Made by a program: the position numbers and the translations under genes. From Owenia fusiformis (lineage: Eukaryota; Annelida; Polychaeta; Sabellida; Oweniidae), in contig CAIIXF020000008.1 in assembly GCA_903813345.2 (NCBI GenBank), positions 35,550,867 to 35,614,866 of the forward strand: a stretch of 64,000 bases of DNA, in the 5' to 3' direction. Shown piece after piece: positions 56,362 through 64,000 of this stretch. Each line of letters starts with the position of its first letter. The stretch's first letter is position 1. The notes below the pieces were generated by a model. It was not told where the DNA came from. It was given only the letters and a program-made list of their open reading frames with translations, and did no database searches.

Positions 56362-58790
56362 TGTAAAGATTAGGAAACCCTTAATGTAAAGAGATCAGCA
56401 GCCAAGAAGCTTTAGTTTCTAGAAAAATGAACATTTCTATTGATTTAGAGAGAGCAATTGTAAAGATTGAGAAACCCTTAATGTAAAGAGATGCAGCCAT
56501 GAAGCTTTAGTCTCTAGAAAAATGAACATTTCTATTGGTTTAGAGAGAGCAATTGTAAAGATTGAGAAAGCCTTAATGTAAAGAGATGCATCCATGAAGC
56601 TTTAGTCTCTAGAAAAATGAACATTTCTATTGATTTAGAGAGAGCAATTGTGAAGATTGAGAAACCCTTAATGTAAAGAGATCAGCAGCCATGAAGCTTA
56701 AGTCTTGAGAAAAATGAACATTTCTATTGGTTTAGAGAGAGCAATTGTAAAGATTAAGAAACCCTTAATGTAAAGAGATCAGCAGCCATGAAGCTTAAGT
56801 CTCGAGAAAAATGAACATTTCTATTGGTTTAGAGAGAGCAATTGTAAAGATTAAGAAACCCTTAATGTAAAGAGATCAGCAGCCATGAAGCTTTAGTCTC
56901 AAGAAAAATGAACATTTCTATTGGTTTAGAGAGAGCAATTGTAAAGATTAAGAAACCCTTAATGTAAAGAGATCAGCAGCCATGAAGCTTTAGTCTCAAG
57001 AAAAATGAACATTTCTATTGGTTTAGAGAGAGCAATTGTAAAGATTAAGAAACCCTTAATGTAAAGAGATCAGCAGCCATGAAGCTTAAGTCTTGAGAAA
57101 AATGAACATTTCTATTGGTTTAGAGAGAGCAATTGTAAAGATTAAGAAACCCTTAATGTAAAGAGATCAGCAGCCATGAAGCTTTAGTCTCAAGAAAAAT
57201 GAACATTTCTATTGGTTTAGAGAGAGCAATTGTAAAGATTGAGAAACCCTTAATGTAAAGAGATCAGCAGCCATGAAGCTTAAGTCTCGAGAAAAATGAA
57301 CATTTCTATTGGTTTAGAGAGAGCAATTGTAAAGATTAAGAAACCCTTAATGTAAAGAGATCAGCAGCCATGAAGCTTAAGTCTCTAGAAAAATGAACAT
57401 TTCTATTGGTTTAGAGAGAGCAATTGTAAAGATTAAGAAACCCTTAATGTAAAGAGATCAGCAGCCATGAAGCTTAAGTCTCTAGAAAAATGAACATTTC
57501 TATTGGTTTAGAGAGAGCAATTGTAAAGATTGAGAAACCCTTAATGTAAAGAGATCAGCAGCCATGAAGTTTAAGTCTCTAGAAAAATGAACATTTCTAT
57601 TGGTTTAGAGAGAGCAATTGTAAAGATTAAGAAACCCTTAATGTAAAGAGATCAGCAGCCATGAAGCTTTAGTCTCAAGAAAAATGAACATTTCTATTGG
57701 TTTAGAGAGAGCAATTGTAAAGATTAAGAAACCCTTAATGTAAAGAGATCAGCAGCCATGAAGCTTTAGTCTCAAGAAAAATGAACATTTCTATTGGTTT
57801 AGAGAGAGCAATTGTAAAGATTAAGAAACCCTTAATGTAAAGAGATCAGCAGCCATGAAGCTTAAGTCTCGAGAAAAATGAACATTTCTATTGGTTTAGA
57901 GAGAGCAATTGTAAAGATTAAGAAACCCTTAATGTAAAGAGATCAGCAGCCATGAAGCTTAAGTCTCTAGAAAAATGAACATTTCTATTGGTTTAGAGAG
58001 AGCAATTGTAAAGATTAAGAAACCCTTAATGTAAAGAGATCAGCAGCCATGAAGCTTTAGTCTCAAGAAAAATGAACATTTCTATTGGTTTAGAGAGAGC
58101 AATTGTAAAGATTAAGAAACCCTTAATGTAAAGAGATCAGCAGCCATGAAGCTTTAGTCTCAAGAAAAATGAACATTTCTATTGGTTTAGAGAGAGCAAT
58201 TGTAAAGATTAAGAAACCCTTAATGTAAAGAGATCAGCAGCCATGAAGCTTTAGTCTCAAGAAAAATGAACATTTCTATTGGTTTAGAGAGAGCAATTGT
58301 AAAGATTAAGAAACCCTTAATGTAAAGAGATCAGCAGCCATGAAGCTTTAGTCTCAAGAAAAATGAACATTTCTATTGGTTTAGAGAGAGCAATTGTAAA
58401 GATTAAGAAACCCTTAATGTAAAGAGATCAGCAGCCATGAAGCTTTAGTCTCAAGAAAAATGAACATTTCTATTGGTTTAGAGAGAGCAATTGTAAAGAT
58501 TAAGAAACCCTTAATGTAAAGAGATCAGCAGCCATGAAGCTTAAGTCTTGAGAAAAATGAACATTTCTATTGGTTTAGAGAGAGCAATTGTAAAGATTAA
58601 GAAACCCTTAATGTAAAGAGATCAGCAGCCATGAAGCTTAAGTCTCTAGAAAAATGAACATTTCTATTGGTTTAGAGAGAGCAATTGTAAAGATTAAGAA
58701 ACCCTTAATGTAAAGAGATCAGCAGCCATGAAGCTTTAGTCTCTAGAAAAATGAACCTTTCTATTGATTTAGAGAGAGCAATTATGAAGA
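56362..58790. repeat. 97-bp satellite, about 25 copies, just after the stop codon of the large gene
   Basis: The unit includes TGTAAAGATTAAGAAACCCT, TAATGTAAAGAGATCAGCAG, CCATGAAGCTT and GAACATTTCTATTGGTTTAG. Copies differ mainly at TTTAGTCTC(A/T/G)AG versus TTAAGTCT. No AATAAA precedes it, so the 3' UTR may run into the array. Confidence 0.92.
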
Positions 58791-58831
58791 TGAGAGAAAC
58801 ACTTTAAAAAAGATGGCAGTAAAACATCAAA

Positions 58832-58837
58832 AATAAA
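58832..58837 (+). terminator. Candidate polyadenylation signal beyond the satellite
   Basis: First AATAAA on the plus strand after the stop codon, about 2.5 kb downstream. Would place the satellite in the 3' UTR. Confidence 0.3.
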
Positions 58838-60189
58838 CATTAGAGAGAGAGAGAGCAAAGAGTGGTAAACATTAGAGGACAATGAGCAGTGGAAACATTA
58901 GAGAGATGAGCAAGCACAGACTTAAAATTACTGTGATAAATACTCATTTTGATAGGTAAGGACTCCTCATCAAACATCAGAGTAGAGTCTTAAAATTAAA
59001 CATCTGCAAGGGTTTCAAACAAAAGAGAAAAATGGCACAAATTAAGTTAAGTTAGGAAAAAAAGTATTGCAAATATTAAGTGAAAATACGTTAAGATTGT
59101 GTATCTTAGATTGGAATGAGAAAATATGTGTAATGTACTTATTGAGAAAATAAGACATTAATTCTTTTTATAAAAAAAGATGTAATCACCAAATAAGAAG
59201 TTATTTTTGTAACCTTTGAAACTTGATTTTTCACATCCAAGTGATTATTTTTTCAAACAAATTAATGTTATAGATGTTAGAAGTATGTTTCGAACATACT
59301 CCTGAATAATGTACAAAGGAGTTCAAGTGATTGTGAATTTGAATGGAAGCACTAATTCATGTACCTTTTCAAGTACTGCAGGGGCGGATCTGGGAATCAA
59401 TAAGGGGGGGGCCCAAATTTCAAGTCAGAGAAAAAAAAATTTTGGGCCCCTTAAACCCAAAAGTGTACTGTAAACCACTAGTCATTCATTTTGCTTTATT
59501 ATGTCACCACCGCAAGGGGTGACATAACAAGGTGATATGTTATAGGCCTAGTTTCCATTTTGGTTACTACATGTTACTACAGCAAGTTGTGACATATTGT
59601 TACAGTCTCCAATTTTTTTGTGGACGGTGTTTGGCAGTCGTTATTTAAGTTCAGTGTCTGGAACAAATGGCACATGGTGACATTTTGCATGTTAATCCCT
59701 CGTTATTTTTGGATTTTTGACATTTTTATTTTGCTGAATTTGTATTTATATTTAAGTTGTTGTCAGGAGTTCAGTGTAAGTTAAAAGGAGTGAGGATTTT
59801 TATAGCTTTATTTAATATAAAAGCAACATTTTAATCAGATGGTTACTTAATTCACCAAATTGCCATAATAAAATGGAGTGGCAAAGAAAGCGCATTTACA
59901 GTAAGTTCTGTTCAATGTACAATGGATGATAACGGATAACATTTATTAATGGAAGTGCATGTGGCGATTTTGTTTGAACTTATTTGGAATAAAGAAGTAA
60001 AGCATATGCTTAACCACTTTACAATATTTACAAAACGTGCAAATATCTTCTCATTTTATCCTAAGCATTAAGTATTTGACAGAGGCATCAATAAGAAATT
60101 GAGTTCCTGGTATAAGTGCTTCTGGGAACTGGCTTTCACTGAAATTAGGTCATTTATCAAAGAAATATGTTAGAATGCTGATGGTTTAG
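58838..60189. other. Gene-free, repeat-containing
   Basis: No gene. Contains a piece of the GGGGCGGAT..GGGGGGGCCC repeat at about 59380-59450 and a TATGTCACCACC repeat copy at 59505-59725. Confidence 0.45.
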
Positions 60190-60368
60190 GGTTTAAGAAT
60201 TTTCCAAGGGGGGTTCACTTTTCCAAAAAATTCCGGGGGGGGGGGTTCACTTTGGCAAATTGGGCCAAAAATCACTCAAATAATAGTCAGAATGGTGAAA
60301 AACTGCATGATTTTGAAAGAAATTTTGGCCAGGGGGAAACCCCAGTCCCCCCCTGGCTATGGGCCTGG
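60190..60368. mobile_element. GTAGCCAG-family MITE, third copy
   Basis: Interior nearly identical to 24345-24480 (GGGGTTCACTTTGGCAAAT, AGTCAGAATGGTGAAAAACT), ending CCTGGCTATGGGCCTG; the 5' terminus is lost. Confidence 0.7.
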
Positions 60369-60929
60369 TCATTTATCATGGAAATAAGGGTTGGGTGTTA
60401 AAACTGAATGTATTAATTCATTTATTTAACCTGTTAAATGATGAAATACTTAAATATAGTTGCAAATGTGTGTTTAGTTGAAGTGTCAGGAATTCTAAAG
60501 CTTAGAAAGTAGATAGTTGTGTAATATTGCACATCATTTTGAAGAAGAAGATTACATAATATTTAAACAAGCTTATTATGTCACCACCAAAAGTTATGTC
60601 ACCACCAAAATTTGTGACATCGATATTTTCTCCAACTTTTTTGTGGACTGACTTCAGTGGTTGGTGTTTGGCAGACGGTGTCTGTAACAAATGGCAGGTT
60701 GTGACATTTTGCATGTTAATGCCTTGTATTCAATTATGCAGTACATGTATAGTATTGTATACTAATGGTTTTGACATTTTCCGACTAAAAAGTAATAATC
60801 AATTCTGTAAAAATCTGAAAATGGTGTAAATAAGTTCTTCAAATAATTAAGTGATCTGGTGATAGCAGTATGTTAATTATTATGTCAAAGTACAACTGTT
60901 TGAGTCCACAATAATGACGTAGTACGCAA

Positions 60930-61580
60930 GTGTTTTTGACAGTAGTTATGTAAACAATTATGTCATAGTATGTCATATGTTATTTTGACAGTAATTAAGT
61001 AAACAATAATGGAATAGTAAAAGTACTTTTGCACTAGATACGTAAACGATACTAGAATAGTACAAGTTTTTTTGCAATAGTTAAGTAAACAATAATGGAA
61101 TAATACAAGTGTTTTTTTGATAGTTAAGTAAACAATTATGTCATAGATGTTTTGACATTAATTAAGTAAACAATAATGGAATAGTACAAGTGGTTTTGCA
61201 GTAGTTAAGTAAACAATAATGGAATAGTACAAGTTTTTTCAAATACGGTAGTTAAATAAACAATAATGGGATAGTACAAGTAGTTTTGCGATAGTTAAGT
61301 AAACAAATTATGTCATAGATGTTTTGACAGTAATTGAGGAAACAATAATGGAATAGTACAATTAGATTTGCAATAGTTAAGTTAACAATTAGGTCATAAT
61401 ACAGGCGGTTTTGACGGTGATTAGTAAACAATAATGGAATAGTACACATGTTTCTTTTCATTAGTAGAGTAAACAATTCTGTTATAGTACAAATTATGTT
61501 GTGACAGTAATTCCATAAGGAAACAACAATGGAATAGCACAAGTAGTTTTGAGAGTAATTAAAACTAAATGGATGATGAA
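60930..61580. repeat. Degenerate tandem repeat, AT-rich
   Basis: Recurring TAAGTAAACAATAATGGAAT and AGTACAAGT with irregular spacing, about ten copies. Confidence 0.75.
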
Positions 61581-61589
61581 AACCCATTG

Positions 61590-62600
61590 TAGTCAGAATT
61601 AGATAGTAAAAAATAATAATGATATGCCCAGCATCCAGAAAGCAGGCATCAATACCTTAAATAGGCAAATGACAATCTGAAGGTCCATTTAGACATCAGT
61701 TTCACGCCTTGGAGGAGCCTTTAATTTATGTAAAGACAAATGACCTGTGTACGCCCATCCTGCTAGCCATATGGACTAAATGTTGACTCTTCCAGTGGCA
61801 TTTTGGATCTATCAAGCTCACATTGCCAGTCTGTGTCCAATTTCAAACCCTTTTTAAACACCTCTCCCAGGACACCTCTTTCCGAAACATTTATTCTTTT
61901 GTATTGATCTGAAATATACATGTTGTTTATTTATAATAAGTGAATTATTATGTAAGTAAATAAGTAATAAAAAATTATAAGTGGTTGTCAAAATGAATAT
62001 ATTATAGTTAAGCAATTTATATGCAAAACTAATGGTTTTTATTGTAATTAAGAAAGTAGTTTCGAGGGGATATATCCAATAGAGGCAAAGTCAATGCAGA
62101 AAAGCTGAATGTGAAATCTGAAATAGAATTTTAAATGGGTATTAAAACCATCATTTCAAGCACTGCATTAGATTAACCATCCATTTGAGCATTTCAGAAT
62201 GGCAAGTTCTTCTGAAACATGAGTACTTGTGTATAGAAAATTGCCTCTATGCAGCTATATGATTCTCATTTTACCAAGGTATTCAATTGTTTGAAATTGT
62301 TTGATTATTTTGCACCATCATGATGTCACAAAGGTGACACAATTCATGGGTCTTATACATATACTTCAGTATGTAGAAGTACATCAGATGGATATACATT
62401 GTACCTAAATTGAAGGTACACAGGTACATGTACCCAAGTGATTTGCAGTAATATACTTTGCAGTATATGTTCAAAGTTTGTTGTTATATTTATTTATGCT
62501 TAATAGTTGTTATGTCATTGTTTTGTAGCAGCCTTACTGAACAAATTAGGCTATTCCAGGTATATTTTGAATTTCTAGAAGCTGATATATTTATTGAGTT
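61590..62600. other. Gene-free AT-rich sequence
   Basis: No supported gene, RNA or mobile element seen. Confidence 0.45.
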
Positions 62601-62614
62601 AATTGTTGTCACAT

Positions 62615-63080
62615 GATCATTAGTGCTATTGAAATGATCATTGGTGCTATTGAAATGATCATTGGTGCTATTGAAATGATCATTAGTGCTATTGAAATGA
62701 TCATTGGTGCTATTGGAATGATCATTAGTGCTATTGAAATTATCATTGGTGCTATTGAAATGATCATGAGTGCTATTGAAATGATCATTGGTGCTATCGG
62801 AATGATCATTAGTGATATTGAAATGACCATTAGTGCTTTTGGATCATTAGTGCTATTGAAATGATCATTGGTGCTATTGAAATGATCATTAGTGCTATTG
62901 AAATGATCATTGGTGCTATTGGAATGATCATTAGTGCTATTGAAATTATCATTGGTGCTATTGAAATGATCACTAGTGCTATTGAAATCATCATTAATAC
63001 CTTTGAAATCATCATTAGTGCTATTGAAATGATTATTAGTGGCATTGATATGATCATTATCAGTGCTATTAACATTATCA
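62615..63080. repeat. 21-bp minisatellite, about 22 copies
   Basis: The unit is AGTGCTATTGAAATGATCAT plus one base. Each contains the palindrome ATGATCAT. As 21 is a multiple of three, frames with a 7-residue repeat (MIISAIE on plus) are open on both strands. Confidence 0.92.
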
Positions 63081-64000
63081 TTAGTGCCATATGAAGTGAA
63101 AATAAGTACCATGTGACATGATCATAAGTGCCATTGATATTATCATTAGTACATATCAGTGCTATTGACATTTGACATTATCATTAGTACCATGTGATGT
63201 GATCATTAGTACCACATGACATGATCAATAGTACCACAATCATAAGTGATTTATTGTTAAATTGAACAACTACTAGACTAAGAGGAAGTTAAAGTGTTAC
63301 TTAATCAGTTTATTCAGAATAAAATCATGTAAACTATTGATATTAAATAAATGTTTTGTTCAATAATACATATAAAACTAGATTTTATGTCACCTCACAG
63401 TTTTGAGACATAAGTTTGGGTGTCTTCTGTAACAAATTGTTACACTTTTGTATTTGCATTTATTAACTTCCCAGATAGTGACATTTTGTCATGTTATGCA
63501 GTTATGCCTCGATAGTTTATTGAGAATATTGAGGATCATTCATAAAACCTTAAATGATGGATATAGAATTCCCAAACTGTCTTGTGTTCTAACTTCCATG
63601 GCCTACCTAAAGATAGCCTAGTCTAGCTACAAGCGCCTGTAATCCCCATCCACCTATTTGAAAAGTCATGTATGAAAAAACACCAACTCTTTATGTTCCT
63701 TATACACAAAGGGCAACATTTGAAAGTAAATTCTTCACAAACTTGAATAGATAGATACGCCTTTTCAAATGTTCAAATACTGAAATGTCATGTGATTCTG
63801 AAATCTTGGGACATTCAGTGGCATAGCTGTAATATTGTACAGCAATACACCACAGTTGAAAATCCTAAGTGAGGATTCTTTACATTGTACCATGGGCATT
63901 CAATACTTATTCACCAAAAAATACATGAGAACATCATAAAGTGCCATACCTTTTCACTAAGACCTTCCAAAAAAATTCTCATACAGTAAACATTTTATCA
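63081..64000. other. Gene-free end of window
   Basis: Starts with diverged edges of the 21-bp repeat (to about 63240), then a diverged TATGTCACC repeat copy at 63388-63500; nothing else supported. Confidence 0.4.

Noticed and set aside
56362-58790. CRISPR-like array
   Set aside because: Units are contiguous 97-bp copies without unique spacers, in a eukaryotic setting; a satellite.
62609-63171. Open frames of 77-167 codons on both strands
   Set aside because: 21-bp repeat artefacts; hydrophobic repeats appear in several frames at once.

Overview
This window is eukaryotic nuclear DNA, almost certainly from a marine invertebrate. AT-rich sequence, split genes with GT-AG introns, very dense short inverted-repeat transposons and minisatellites, a peptide-type GPCR, a secreted fibrinogen-domain protein and exostosin-like glycosyltransferases together suggest a lophotrochozoan (mollusc or brachiopod-like). 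Dispersed repeats of the 'cagacggacaagtgagtgattgcaaaagctcacc' kind (broken here: cagacggacaagtgagtgat then tgcaaaagctcacc) fit that, but the species cannot be fixed from this sequence. All gene models were spliced by hand from reading frame, splice-site sequence and codon phase.

Layout. (1) 185-1761, minus: two-exon class A GPCR, 344 aa. (2) 2094-2862: a non-autonomous DNA transposon with 79-bp identical terminal inverted repeats and a 9-bp target duplication, then a 39-bp minisatellite (3211-3760). (3) 4566-33259, minus: the complete seven-exon gene for mitochondrial elongation factor G2 (GFM2, ribosome-recycling GTPase), 742 aa over 28.7 kb. Its 12-kb intron 4 hosts two intronless GT47/exostosin-like genes in opposite orientations (11513-13135 plus; 16871-18310 minus). 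Its 10-kb intron 1 hosts a nested set of transposons (24538-30586 containing 26187-29590, which contains two further hairpin elements). (4) 33.3-36.3 kb: gap between the divergent genes, with an 8-bp-TSD hAT-type MITE. (5) 36368-56334, plus: one very large gene, reconstructed with every exon junction in phase (up to 2725 aa). Its N-terminal two thirds is low-complexity; its C-terminus carries a probable PH-like domain that I relate to plant HOY1/TRF2-type and fungal proteins, then a CXC (tesmin/MSL2-like) cysteine cluster and a second cysteine cluster. (6) Nested in an intron of that gene on the minus strand (46971-48902) is a secreted coiled-coil plus fibrinogen-domain protein. (7) 56360-64000: a 97-bp satellite of about 25 copies beginning right after the stop codon, then repeat-rich sequence without a recognisable gene.

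The most unusual item is the array at 44279-45049 within the large gene: a 118-bp unit repeated six times, each unit holding a complete 69-bp phase 1-1 exon and a 49-bp mini-intron whose donor is derived from exon sequence. It looks like a recent case of intron and exon gain by tandem duplication. Other points are patchy (gene-conversion-like) identity between the two inverted exostosin genes, and a foldback transposon at 53591-54349 whose empty site is preserved in an adjacent duplicate.

The genes do not form a pathway; they are linked by nesting. Three intronless or short genes sit in introns of two long ones.
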